Below, in pieces: positions 9,922 to 17,493 of a stretch of 64,000 bases of DNA. A program made the position numbers and the translations under genes. The stretch lies in contig JACOUL010000003.1 in assembly GCA_016177875.1 (NCBI GenBank), forward strand, positions 1 to 64,000. The letters are read 5' to 3'. This DNA is from Burkholderiales bacterium (GTDB taxonomy: Bacteria > Pseudomonadota > Gammaproteobacteria > Burkholderiales > Burkholderiaceae_D). Under the pieces are notes generated by a model. It did no database searches and was not told where the DNA came from. It saw nothing but the letters and a program-made list of their open reading frames with translations. Position 1 is the stretch's first letter. The number at the start of each line of letters is the position of its first letter.

Positions 9922-9952
9922 AAAAAAGGGCGTGTTCAACACGCCCTTTTTT
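9922..9952. terminator. Bidirectional terminator between hbdH and the convergent hydrolase
   Basis: GGGCGTGT / ACACGCCC hairpin (9928-9935 with 9939-9946) flanked by A6 on the left and T6 on the right, so it can end transcripts from either side. Confidence 0.88.
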
Positions 9953-9981
9953 ATTGCCTACTTTCGGCCGCTAAATGCCGA

Positions 9982-10824
9982 TTACCCCTGAGCCAAGAAA
10001 TCCAGCACGATATCGATCTGATCGCCGGCCATGAGCGGCGGCGCGTGGCCGATGCCTTCGAATACGTGACAGCTCGCATTCGGATTCCGGCGCAGCATTT
10101 CGTCCAGCGTCTCCTGGGTCAAGATGCCGGATTCAGAGCCTCGTAGAATGAGAACCGGAATATCGATCTTTTCCCACAAGTCCCAAACCTCGAAGTCGCC
10201 CGTGACCTTGGCAAAATTCAATCGAATATCGGGATCATAGGCGAGCCGCAGGTCGCCGTCTTCCGTCAACAAGGAACCGACGCGTGCCAAATGGCGCCAT
10301 TGCACATCCGTCAAATCACCAAATTTAGGATAAAGCTTGCGCAAGTGCGCTTCCACCTCATCGTGATTCTTGAAGCGCTCGTCCTTGCCGATGTAATTGG
10401 CGATGCCTTGCAAACCTTCTTTCGGCACAAAAGGACCGACGTCATTCAGCACCAGGCGCTTGATTGGGTGATCCTTTTTGGATGCGATCTCAATACCGAT
10501 CAATCCACCCATCGAGGTGCCGACCCAATTCACTTTGTCTGTACCGGCGACTCGCGCCAATAAAGCAGCAGCATCGGGAATGTATTGGTCGTACCAATAG
10601 TGCTGAAACTCTACCCAATCACTTTTTCCGCGTCCGACCACGTCCGGGCAAATAACCCGGTAATGATCCTCACAAGCCTTGGCAAACCAATCGAAATAAC
10701 GGCTATTGAGCGTTAAGCCATGAGCACACACCACGATTTCGCGATTTGCAGGATCGCCCCATTCCGTATATGCAAGGCGGTGGAAGCCATCTTTATGCAT
10801 GTTCATGAAATAATGCTGCCGCAT
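9982..10824 (-). CDS. Alpha/beta hydrolase, paralogue of the 8141-9007 enzyme
   Basis: 280 residues, cytoplasmic. Catalytic landmarks are AHG, the nucleophile elbow GTSMGG with Ser104, and His260 in GIGHAPPL. Shares WGDP, CPDVVGRGKSDW and LVLNDVGP with the first hydrolase, so the pair came from a duplication, with hbdH now lying between them. A GGAGG precedes ATG 10824. The 247-base gap to the next plus-strand gene (10825-11071) holds the divergent promoters and no open frame I would defend. Function by context: ester or oligomer hydrolysis in hydroxybutyrate use; not proven by sequence. Confidence 0.85.
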   Translation of the reverse strand: MRQHYFMNMHKDGFHRLAYTEWGDPANREIVVCAHGLTLNSRYFDWFAKACEDHYRVICPDVVGRGKSDWVEFQHYWYDQYIPDAAALLARVAGTDKVNWVGTSMGGLIGIEIASKKDHPIKRLVLNDVGPFVPKEGLQGIANYIGKDERFKNHDEVEAHLRKLYPKFGDLTDVQWRHLARVGSLLTEDGDLRLAYDPDIRLNFAKVTGDFEVWDLWEKIDIPVLILRGSESGILTQETLDEMLRRNPNASCHVFEGIGHAPPLMAGDQIDIVLDFLAQG

Positions 10825-11071
10825 CTTTCCTCCGTCTCTATTTATAAATTTAATTTATCACTGCAAATGTATCGCAGTTCAGATGAACCTGTGTCATGTT
10901 TTCATCGACTTTAAATTTTTGCGGCGAATTTATCAAGAGACTCTATCGAGATTGATCTTCCTCGGATAAGCTCGTCTGGCAAAACCAGGGCCATTCAAGT
11001 AAACTAGCGTGGCTATTCTTGCAACAAGCCACGCCCTTAGGTGCGTTACGCAATCCCCCCAAGGAGTAATC

Positions 11072-11779
11072 ATGTCAGACCCATCCATCGATATTCGCAA
11101 GCGTGCGATGGAATTCTTCAGAAAATATGAGTTCGATACCGATATTCAGACGCGCATCAGCCTATTCATTCAGGGGATCAAAACTGTTAATGCCACCATC
11201 TTATCGCGCGTGGAATTTCAACCCATGGAATGGGTGCCATACAGATTTTTGCATGCGCAGTGCTACAAAGAATTCGAAATGGCGACGCTGCTCGCCCGAT
11301 CGACCACTTGGAGCCAGAATCCGGCCGTCTTTTTAGCGGGCACGCAATTAAATCTCATGATTTGGCAAGAATCCGGCGCAGCACGTTTCATGGCCGGCAT
11401 GTTCAAAGTCGATCGCACTTTTTATGAGTATCTCGCGCTGGCCCATGCGTTTTTATCCGCGACACGCATTCTTCCCCTGCTGTCGGTACAAACGAGCTTA
11501 AATACGCCTTTTCTTTCCACGATCAAAGAAATCGAAGAAGAAAACGGACGCCAGATTCAGACACAAATCCGCCTGCTGAAAGACATGGAAATCGATCTTT
11601 CCATGGAAGAGAAAGAACAGATCATCGAAGAGCAACGTCAAGCCATTGATCGCCTGTTCTTGCGAATGCTAAGCGAGGTCATGGATTTCAAGGCCCAACA
11701 AGAAGCCGAAGCCCAATTGCGTGCTCAAGCGCACCAAAAGGCCCAAGCGCACACGCAACAAGCGCAGCGCGGCGCTTAA
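11072..11779 (+). CDS. Conserved-looking protein of unknown function, helical with coiled-coil C-terminus
   Basis: 235 residues from ATG 11072, chosen because AAGGAG sits at 11061-11066; the open frame extends upstream without a site. I do not recognise the family. There is no signal peptide or convincing membrane segment. Residues 1-145 look alpha-helical, with aromatic/acidic patches (MEWVPYRFLHAQCYKEFEM). Residues 150-205 are strongly charged heptad-like sequence (EIEEENGRQ, MEEKEQIIEEQRQ) that should form a coiled coil. Residues 206-235 are a low-complexity Ala/Gln/His tail. It is the first gene of an apparent operon with the hydrolase 14 bases downstream and the KAS III-like gene, so a scaffold or partner role is possible. 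That is inference. Confidence 0.8.
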   Translation: MSDPSIDIRKRAMEFFRKYEFDTDIQTRISLFIQGIKTVNATILSRVEFQPMEWVPYRFLHAQCYKEFEMATLLARSTTWSQNPAVFLAGTQLNLMIWQESGAARFMAGMFKVDRTFYEYLALAHAFLSATRILPLLSVQTSLNTPFLSTIKEIEEENGRQIQTQIRLLKDMEIDLSMEEKEQIIEEQRQAIDRLFLRMLSEVMDFKAQQEAEAQLRAQAHQKAQAHTQQAQRGA

Positions 11780-11793
11780 GTCAGAGAACCATC

Positions 11794-12846
11794 ATGCCCG
11801 TATTCCGTTACCAGAACTCTGAAATTTATTACGATCTGTTCGGCAACGAAGGAGATCCTGTGATTACCTTCGTCAATGGCCTGTCGATGCGTACGTCACA
11901 CTGGGCACCCTATTTCAAAATTCTGCCGCAAAAAGGCGTGCGGGTCCTGTCGTACGACATGCTCGGTCAAGGTTCATCCAGCAAACCGATTCTCGGAGTC
12001 AGCTTTGACGATCATGCGGCGTCGCTCAAGGCGCTGCACGACCATTTAGGAATCGAAAAGCCTTATATCATGGGCATTTCGTTCGGCGGCGTGGTGGTCC
12101 TGCGCTACGCAATCATGTATCCCGATGCGCTCAAGGGATTGATTCCGGTGTCGACGTTTTCCGAACTCGATCCCCTGCTCACCTGTCATGCGAATAATCT
12201 CTACATCAGCATGGCTCGGGTCGGCTTTGAGTTTTATCTCGACTTATTGATGCCGCTGAATTTCACGAACGAGTGGCTCACCAAGAACAAGGACTTGCTC
12301 GCCATCGTGAAACGCGTCGGTTCCGCCAGCAATGAAATCTACGGCATTCAAAATCTGATGGAGTCGCTGCGCTATTTCAAAACCATCACGCCCGATCTTC
12401 CCCGGATTAAAGTGCCGACGCTAGTGCTCAACGGCGAATACGATCCGCTCACGCCACGCAATCTGCACGATATCATCCGCGCCAATACTCCGGATTCACG
12501 TATGCTCATTTTGCAAAAAATGTCGCATGCTTTTACGCTAGAAATTCCCGAGCTAACATCCCGCATCTTTTCCGAATTCATTGAACAAGTAGAATCCGGA
12601 ACTTGGCAAGGTGATCAAACGGTTTGGGTGGCCAATGAAGATCCGAATGCCGAAACACTGGCATTTCAATGCCCGGGCGACCATTTGCGTTTTGTACCGC
12701 TTCCAAACGGGCAACCGACCACTGCAGTCAAGAAGGCGAGTTGGGCAGGCACAAAAAAACTGGCGACGATTCGTCAGACCGAATCTTCTGACGCACCGCG
12801 TCAAAAAAAATCAAAGCCGCAGTCCCCGAAAACTCGGGCTGGCTAA
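11794..12846 (+). CDS. Alpha/beta hydrolase with Lys/Ser-rich C-terminal extension
   Basis: 350 residues. The catalytic core (about 1-270) has FVNGLS at the oxyanion position, the nucleophile elbow GISFGG with Ser96, an acid in NGEYDPLTP and the His in MSHAF. From about residue 275 there is a poorly structured extension ending in repeated Lys/Ser/Pro/Arg (RQKKSKPQSPKTRAG), which is unusual for this family and may bind nucleic acid, a polyanion or a partner. It is not closely related to the two minus-strand hydrolases: the elbow and flanks differ. It follows the helical unknown by 14 bases and precedes the KAS III-like gene by 100 bases. Substrate unknown. Confidence 0.85.
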   Translation: MPVFRYQNSEIYYDLFGNEGDPVITFVNGLSMRTSHWAPYFKILPQKGVRVLSYDMLGQGSSSKPILGVSFDDHAASLKALHDHLGIEKPYIMGISFGGVVVLRYAIMYPDALKGLIPVSTFSELDPLLTCHANNLYISMARVGFEFYLDLLMPLNFTNEWLTKNKDLLAIVKRVGSASNEIYGIQNLMESLRYFKTITPDLPRIKVPTLVLNGEYDPLTPRNLHDIIRANTPDSRMLILQKMSHAFTLEIPELTSRIFSEFIEQVESGTWQGDQTVWVANEDPNAETLAFQCPGDHLRFVPLPNGQPTTAVKKASWAGTKKLATIRQTESSDAPRQKKSKPQSPKTRAG

Positions 12847-12946
12847 GCCCCCCTCTAATCGGAGAGGATGCACGACGAGGTATCTCCCTTGTCGGCCGGT
12901 AGCGCCTATGTCATCATCAAGATTGTCAACTTGGAGTTAACCCGAA

Positions 12947-13945
12947 ATGCCCCGTATTGCCAACATCGTATCCACCGCCCATTATCTTCCCGAACAAAAA
13001 GTCACCAACCAGGAACTTGTCGAGCGTTTTACTGCACTTGGCAATCCCGATGTCATCGGAAAATTTGAAGCCAGTACCGGGATTTTGCAGCGCTTCTATG
13101 CCCCCAAAGATTGGGCGACTTCGGATCTTGCTTTGCCGGCCGCGAAAGAAGCGCTTAAGCGTGCCGGTCGAACAGCCGAGGATATCGATTTGATCATTCT
13201 CGGCACGGATTCACCGGATTACATCACGCCCGCGACCTCCGCTGTTTTGCAAGGCAAGCTCGGCGCCAAAAATGCCGGCACCTTCGACGTTGGCTGTGCT
13301 TGTGCTTCCTTTCCGACCGCGCTCAGCGCGGCCGCCGGCATCATCGCCACCAATTCGGGTATCAAGACCATCCTGGTGGTCGGCGTCTATATGATGGAAA
13401 GGCTGGCCGACCATAACGATCCGACCGTATTCTTTTACGGTGATGGAGCCGGCGCGGCGATCGTCGAGGCCGGAGATAAGCCTGGCTTTATCGGCGCCGC
13501 TTTCCAGGCCGACGGCAACTATGCTGGTTGCTGGGGCATTTTCTCCGGTGGCACCGCCGAGCCGGCCAGCGAAAAAGCCGTTCGCGAAGGCCGTACCCAA
13601 GTCAAACTAGTCAAGCGCTATCCGCCGGAAATCAACGATGAAGGCTGGCCCAAGCTGTTCCACCGTCTGGCGCGAGAAAATAACTTCACCGCCGCGGATG
13701 TCGACCAGATCATTTTCACGCAAGTGCGCAAACCCACGATTGAATTGGCGGCCCAGAACTGCGGCGTGCCGATCGAAAAATGCCACATGGTCATGGATAA
13801 ATGGGGATATACCGGCTCGGCCTGTATTCCCATGGCGCTGGACGATGCCATCAGCCTGGGCAAGATCAAGTCCGGCGATCTGGTGGTGATGATCGGCTCG
13901 GGAGTCGGTTACAACCAAGCTGCCTGCGCGATCCGCATGAGCTAA
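12947..13945 (+). CDS. Beta-ketoacyl-ACP synthase III-like (thiolase superfamily) protein lacking the His-Asn pair
   Basis: 332 residues, the length of FabH. The fold markers are clear: a nucleophile region with FDVGCACASF (Cys119 aligns with FabH Cys112), FFYGDGAGAAIVE and a C-terminal GSGVGYNQAACAIR. By eye the FabH segment HQANLRI aligns with TQVRKPTI, and FabH RHGNTSAAS with KWGYTGSAC. The usual catalytic His and Asn are thus Thr258 and Tyr288. FabH needs those two to decarboxylate malonyl-ACP, so this protein probably does not perform the standard condensation; acyl transfer, thioester hydrolysis or non-decarboxylating chemistry are possible. GGAG about 12 bases upstream of ATG. Third gene of the 11072-13945 operon, ended by a terminator. 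Confidence 0.87.
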   Translation: MPRIANIVSTAHYLPEQKVTNQELVERFTALGNPDVIGKFEASTGILQRFYAPKDWATSDLALPAAKEALKRAGRTAEDIDLIILGTDSPDYITPATSAVLQGKLGAKNAGTFDVGCACASFPTALSAAAGIIATNSGIKTILVVGVYMMERLADHNDPTVFFYGDGAGAAIVEAGDKPGFIGAAFQADGNYAGCWGIFSGGTAEPASEKAVREGRTQVKLVKRYPPEINDEGWPKLFHRLARENNFTAADVDQIIFTQVRKPTIELAAQNCGVPIEKCHMVMDKWGYTGSACIPMALDDAISLGKIKSGDLVVMIGSGVGYNQAACAIRMS

Positions 13946-13964
13946 TTTCATATCATGCATCCAT

Positions 13965-14002
13965 AAAAAAACGGCGCCAGGTTTTATCCCGGCGCCGTTT
14001 TT
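13965..14002. terminator. Bidirectional terminator between the KAS III-like gene and scoB
   Basis: A7-CGGCGCC (13965-13978) pairs with GGCGCCGTTTTT (13991-14002). The A-tract and T-tract allow use from both the plus-strand operon and the convergent CoA-transferase operon. Confidence 0.88.
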
Positions 14003-14020
14003 ATTTCATGCAAAGCCGAA

Positions 14021-14674
14021 TCAGCTAACCGCGCTTACGTCTACCTTCGCTTCAGTCTGCTCAATCACTTCTTCCTTAGTCACGCCAGAAGCCAGTTCAA
14101 TCAGCTTCAATCCGTTCGGCGTCACGTCCAGCACACCAAGATCGGTGATGATGCGATTGACTACCTTCACGCCGGTCAGCGGCAAATTGCACTTGTTGAG
14201 GATCTTCTTCGAGATCGAACCATCCTTACCTTTGGCAACATGCTCCATCAAAACGACGACGCGGCCCACACCTGCCACCAAATCCATCGCGCCGCCCATG
14301 CCTTTGACCATCTTGCCCGGAATCATCCAGTTAGCCAGATCGCCCTGCTCGGAGACTTGCATCGCGCCCAGAATAGCGATGTTGATCTTGCCGCCGCGGA
14401 TCATGGCAAACGAATCTGCCGAGCTGAAGAAAGAAGAGCCCTTCAGCGTGGTCACGGTTTGTTTACCGGCATTGATCAAATCCGGATCGACTTCCTCTTC
14501 GGTCGGGAACGGACCGATGCCGAGCAAACCGTTTTCCGATTGCAGCCACACTTCCATGTCCGAAGGAACGAAGTTTGCCACCAAGGTAGGTAAGCCGATA
14601 CCCAGGTTTACATAGAATCCGTCTTGGAGTTCTTTTGCCGCGCGTGCGGCCATTTCATCACGAGTCCATGCCAT
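14021..14674 (-). CDS. scoB: Succinyl-CoA:3-ketoacid CoA-transferase subunit B
   Basis: 217 residues, typical for the B subunit. The catalytic Glu lies in the [10 protein letters not shown] motif (about residues 46-55), and the nucleotide-site sequence [31 protein letters not shown] is the conserved class I CoA-transferase signature (only partly quoted). Together with ScoA it moves CoA from succinyl-CoA to acetoacetate. It lies downstream of scoA on the same strand, 15 bases apart, so they form an operon. This connects the upstream 3-hydroxybutyrate dehydrogenase to central metabolism. An oxoadipate (PcaIJ) assignment is less likely given hbdH nearby. Confidence 0.93.
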   Translation of the reverse strand: MAWTRDEMAARAAKELQDGFYVNLGIGLPTLVANFVPSDMEVWLQSENGLLGIGPFPTEEEVDPDLINAGKQTVTTLKGSSFFSSADSFAMIRGGKINIAILGAMQVSEQGDLANWMIPGKMVKGMGGAMDLVAGVGRVVVLMEHVAKGKDGSISKKILNKCNLPLTGVKVVNRIITDLGVLDVTPNGLKLIELASGVTKEEVIEQTEAKVDVSAVS

Positions 14675-14689
14675 GTCTAATTCTCCGCT

Positions 14690-15388
14690 TTACTTTGCAC
14701 GCGTGGTGCGTTGCTCGATGCGCTTCTCCGGCGTGGCATTGACCACGATACGGTGCACAAAAATGCTTGGCAGATGGACTTGATCAGGATCGATCTCACC
14801 CACTTCAACCAGCTTCTCGACTTCGACCACGGTAATCTTGCCGGCCATGGCGACGTTCGGGTTGAAGTTGCGCGAAGTCTTGCGGAACACCAGGTTACCT
14901 GCTTTATCGGCCATGTAAGCCTTGACCAGAGAAACGTCGGCAATCAGTGATTTTTCCATCACATATTGATGACCGTTGAATTCGCGGATTTCCTTGCCAT
15001 CGGCGACGATGGTGCCGACTCCGGTCTTAGTAAAGAATGCAGGGATACCGGCGCCGCCAGCGCGCAGCTTCTCAGCGAGCGTGCCCTGGGGAGTGAATTC
15101 CAATTCGAGTTCGCCGGACAAATATTGGCGCTCGAATTCCTTGTTTTCGCCCACGTAGGACGAAATCATTTTCTTGATTTGGCGCGTGGTCAACAGCTGG
15201 CCCAGGCCGAATCCGTCAACACCTGCGTTGTTCGAAATGGCCGTGAGATTTTTCACGCCCGAATCGCGCAATGCAGCAATCAGCGCTTCCGGGATACCAC
15301 ACAAGCCAAAGCCTCCTACTGCGATTGTCTGCCCGTCCTTTACGATACCCGCCAAGGCGGCCGCGGCATCGGGATACACTTTTTTCAT
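14690..15388 (-). CDS. scoA: Succinyl-CoA:3-ketoacid CoA-transferase subunit A
   Basis: 232 residues. The Gly-rich CoA-binding motif of CoA-transferase A subunits is seen as VGGFGLCGIPE (about residues 24-34), followed by NNAGVDGFGLG and the segment AGGAGIPAFFTKTGVGT. First gene of the scoAB operon, reading away from the PAS-LuxR regulator with 217 bases between the two starts. That gap contains an inverted repeat at 15415-15443. The product pairs with ScoB to activate acetoacetate. Confidence 0.93.
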   Translation of the reverse strand: MKKVYPDAAAALAGIVKDGQTIAVGGFGLCGIPEALIAALRDSGVKNLTAISNNAGVDGFGLGQLLTTRQIKKMISSYVGENKEFERQYLSGELELEFTPQGTLAEKLRAGGAGIPAFFTKTGVGTIVADGKEIREFNGHQYVMEKSLIADVSLVKAYMADKAGNLVFRKTSRNFNPNVAMAGKITVVEVEKLVEVGEIDPDQVHLPSIFVHRIVVNATPEKRIEQRTTRAK

Positions 15389-15414
15389 ACCAGCCTCTTT
15401 TTTATATGTTGTGA

Positions 15415-15443
15415 GACAGAGTTAAGCAAAGCGGTACTCTGTC
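15415..15443. repeat. Inverted repeat, copy 1 of a GACAGAGT...ACTCTGTC family
   Basis: GACAGAGT (15415-15422) and ACTCTGTC (15436-15443) form an 8-bp stem around a 13-base loop in the scoA / PAS-LuxR gap. A second copy with the same stem and the shared bases GACAGAGTTAAG sits at 26178-26208 in an unrelated place, so it looks like a dispersed element and not a local operator. Confidence 0.65.
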
Positions 15444-15605
15444 CCCAACCGATCAGAATGTGACTTTAAATTCAAGCCTTGTGGCTCCGAATCTAGCCGA
15501 CCAGCATAAGATGCTGGACAGGACAGTACAATACCGTAAAAATACCTGACGCTCCAATGTTAATATAGGAGCAAATTTGAATAATTATTTCGGATATCCG
15601 GCGCC

Positions 15606-16166
15606 ATGAATACACCGCTCATACTGGATTACGAACACATCTTCCTGCAAGCGCCCGTAGGAATGTGCGTTACCCAAAATCGCATCATCAGCGATGCCAA
15701 TGAAGCTGTGGCAAAAATGTTTGGTTATGCGCGCGGCGACCTGATAGGCAAGTCGCTGCTGGTGCTGTATCCGACTCCGGATGAATTCGAACGTACCGGC
15801 GCACGCATCGTACCGATCATGAATGCTAAGGGACGATATTCCGACGAGCGCATCATGAAACGCGCCAGCAATGAATTGTTCTGGGTGCATGTGGCAGGTC
15901 GTTCGCTCGTTCCCAACGATCCTCACGCTGCCGGCATTTGGACCTTCGAAGATTTAAGTGCAAAGCGTCCGGTGACAGCGGAATTGACACCGCGCGAACG
16001 CGAGATTGCGGCATTGCTGGTGGAAGGCAAAACCAGCAAGCTGATTGCACGACAGATTGGATTGAGTCCACGCACCGTCGAAATGCACCGCGCGAAACTC
16101 ATGCGCAAATTTTCAGCAGCGACGTCAAGCGAACTTGTGCATCGATTGGTTGGCGTTACACACTGA
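15606..16166 (+). CDS. PAS-domain LuxR-family transcriptional regulator
   Basis: 186 residues. An N-terminal PAS domain (about 8-120, with APVGMCVTQNRIISDANEA and MFGYARGDLIGKS) is followed by a GerE/LuxR helix-turn-helix (about 125-180, LTPREREIAALLVEGKTS, IGLSPRTVEMHR). There is no receiver domain, so signalling probably goes through a small ligand or redox cue at the PAS domain. It is divergent from scoAB and close to the hydroxybutyrate genes, so it is a plausible regulator of acetoacetate or PHB use; that is inference. No good ribosome-binding site is seen: a palindrome CGGATATCCG (15591-15600) lies just before ATG 15606. The last 11 bases overlap the convergent thioesterase gene. Confidence 0.9.
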   Translation: MNTPLILDYEHIFLQAPVGMCVTQNRIISDANEAVAKMFGYARGDLIGKSLLVLYPTPDEFERTGARIVPIMNAKGRYSDERIMKRASNELFWVHVAGRSLVPNDPHAAGIWTFEDLSAKRPVTAELTPREREIAALLVEGKTSKLIARQIGLSPRTVEMHRAKLMRKFSAATSSELVHRLVGVTH

Positions 16167-16560
16167 GCAAGCGACGAAGCTCCTCCGGCAGCGGCACTGA
16201 CTTTTCTTCCGCATAGTCGATCCACACGACTTTTGCGCCTCCTTCCGCACATAAAACATCGGGTTGATCTACGCGTCGGATTTCCTGCATGGTTTCGAAA
16301 CTTGAGCGTCCCGGCGCACCGATAAAAGTGCGTATCTCAATTTCACCGGGATACTTCAATTGCTTCAGGAACGTGCAATGCGCATTAATCACGACCGGCC
16401 CCTGCTTCACATTTTCGAGCAAGAAGCCTGCCGCTTCTAACCACGCCACCCTCGCCTGTTCGATATAGCGAAAATAAACGGTATTGTTGACATGCCCCAT
16501 GGCATCCATGTCGCCCCAGCGTATGGGCATACGCAAGGTATGTACGTGTTTTTTGTCCAT
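16156..16560 (-). CDS. Acyl-CoA thioesterase, 4HBT hotdog family (YbgC/FadM-like)
   Basis: 134 residues, a single hotdog domain. The signature WGDMDAMGHVNNTVYFRYIEQAR contains the catalytic Asp and the HVNN turn of the 4-hydroxybenzoyl-CoA thioesterase family. Ends with 11 bases overlapping the convergent regulator. Twenty bases separate it from the SDR gene upstream on the same strand, so the two are likely co-transcribed. Role: hydrolysis of acyl-CoA thioesters in the cytoplasm; chain length unknown. Confidence 0.88.
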   Translation of the reverse strand: MDKKHVHTLRMPIRWGDMDAMGHVNNTVYFRYIEQARVAWLEAAGFLLENVKQGPVVINAHCTFLKQLKYPGEIEIRTFIGAPGRSSFETMQEIRRVDQPDVLCAEGGAKVVWIDYAEEKSVPLPEELRRLLSV

Positions 16561-16580
16561 CGAGTTCGCTGCCGTGTGTT

Positions 16581-17357
16581 CTATTGCGCGCTCATGCCAT
16601 CGTCGGCCGCAATGATCGCGCCGTTGATGAATTGCGATTCGTCGGAAGCAAGCAGCAGCAGCAAGCCATCCAGGTTTTCCGGGTGGCCGACTCGCTTGCG
16701 AGGCAGCATGTTAATTAATTGCTGCCCTTGCTCCGATTCGAAATATTCGGCATTGATTTCCGTGCTGATGTAACCAGGGCAAATTGCATTCACATTGATG
16801 CCGTACTTCCCCCATTCGACCGCCATCGCTTTCGTCATGTGAATGACGGCTGCCTTGCTCATGCAATAGACGCCGATTTGCGGAATCACCTTTAAGCCCG
16901 CAACGGAAGCGATATTGATGATGCGATGCTGTAATCGTGGATCACCCTTTGCACGTGCGATCATCCGCTTCGCCGTTTCCTGCGCAACAAAAAATGCGCC
17001 GCGCTGATTGGTATCGACCACATAAGCATAATTCTCGGGCGTGACATCTACCAGCCGCTGTGTCGCGGAAACACCGGAGTTGTTGACCAGGATATCGATC
17101 GGCCCAGCTTCGGTTTCGGCGTGCGCGATGGCGGACTTGATGCTGCCGTAATCGGTGACGTCGAGTTCAACCACATGCGCCGCTCCGCCCTCCGCTTCGA
17201 TTTCCGCGCGCAATTCCTTCAATCGATCAAGCCGGCGTGAAGCCAGCACGACTTGCGCGCCGCCTTTTGCCAGCACCTTGGCAAATCGCTCGCCTAGTCC
17301 GCTAGAGGCGCCGGTCACCAAGGCAATTTTTCCTTCAAAGTTCATTTCAACGCTCAC
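16581..17357 (-). CDS. Short-chain dehydrogenase/reductase (FabG/PhaB-like)
   Basis: 258 residues. TGASSGLGERFA (cofactor site), NNSG and YCMSK (Tyr-x-x-x-Lys) with an upstream Ser in IASVAG define a classical SDR. GTG at 17357 is preferred as start because GAGGAG lies about 4 bases upstream; ATG 17345 is the alternative. It pairs with the thioesterase downstream and stands opposite ETF-QO. Likely a 3-hydroxyacyl-CoA or related alcohol dehydrogenase, but the substrate cannot be read from the sequence. It is not a close copy of HbdH. Confidence 0.87.
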   Translation of the reverse strand: MSVEMNFEGKIALVTGASSGLGERFAKVLAKGGAQVVLASRRLDRLKELRAEIEAEGGAAHVVELDVTDYGSIKSAIAHAETEAGPIDILVNNSGVSATQRLVDVTPENYAYVVDTNQRGAFFVAQETAKRMIARAKGDPRLQHRIINIASVAGLKVIPQIGVYCMSKAAVIHMTKAMAVEWGKYGINVNAICPGYISTEINAEYFESEQGQQLINMLPRKRVGHPENLDGLLLLLASDESQFINGAIIAADDGMSAQ

Positions 17358-17493
17358 TGCCGTCTCCTCATCTCCATCAAGCCTGAACCGCTATCATTAC
17401 ATGAATGCGGCAAACTAGCGTTCTAGACCTAGCCAACTCTTAAAAAATCTCAGACAATTAGCACACTCGTTCGATAAAAATTAAAGGTAGCCA

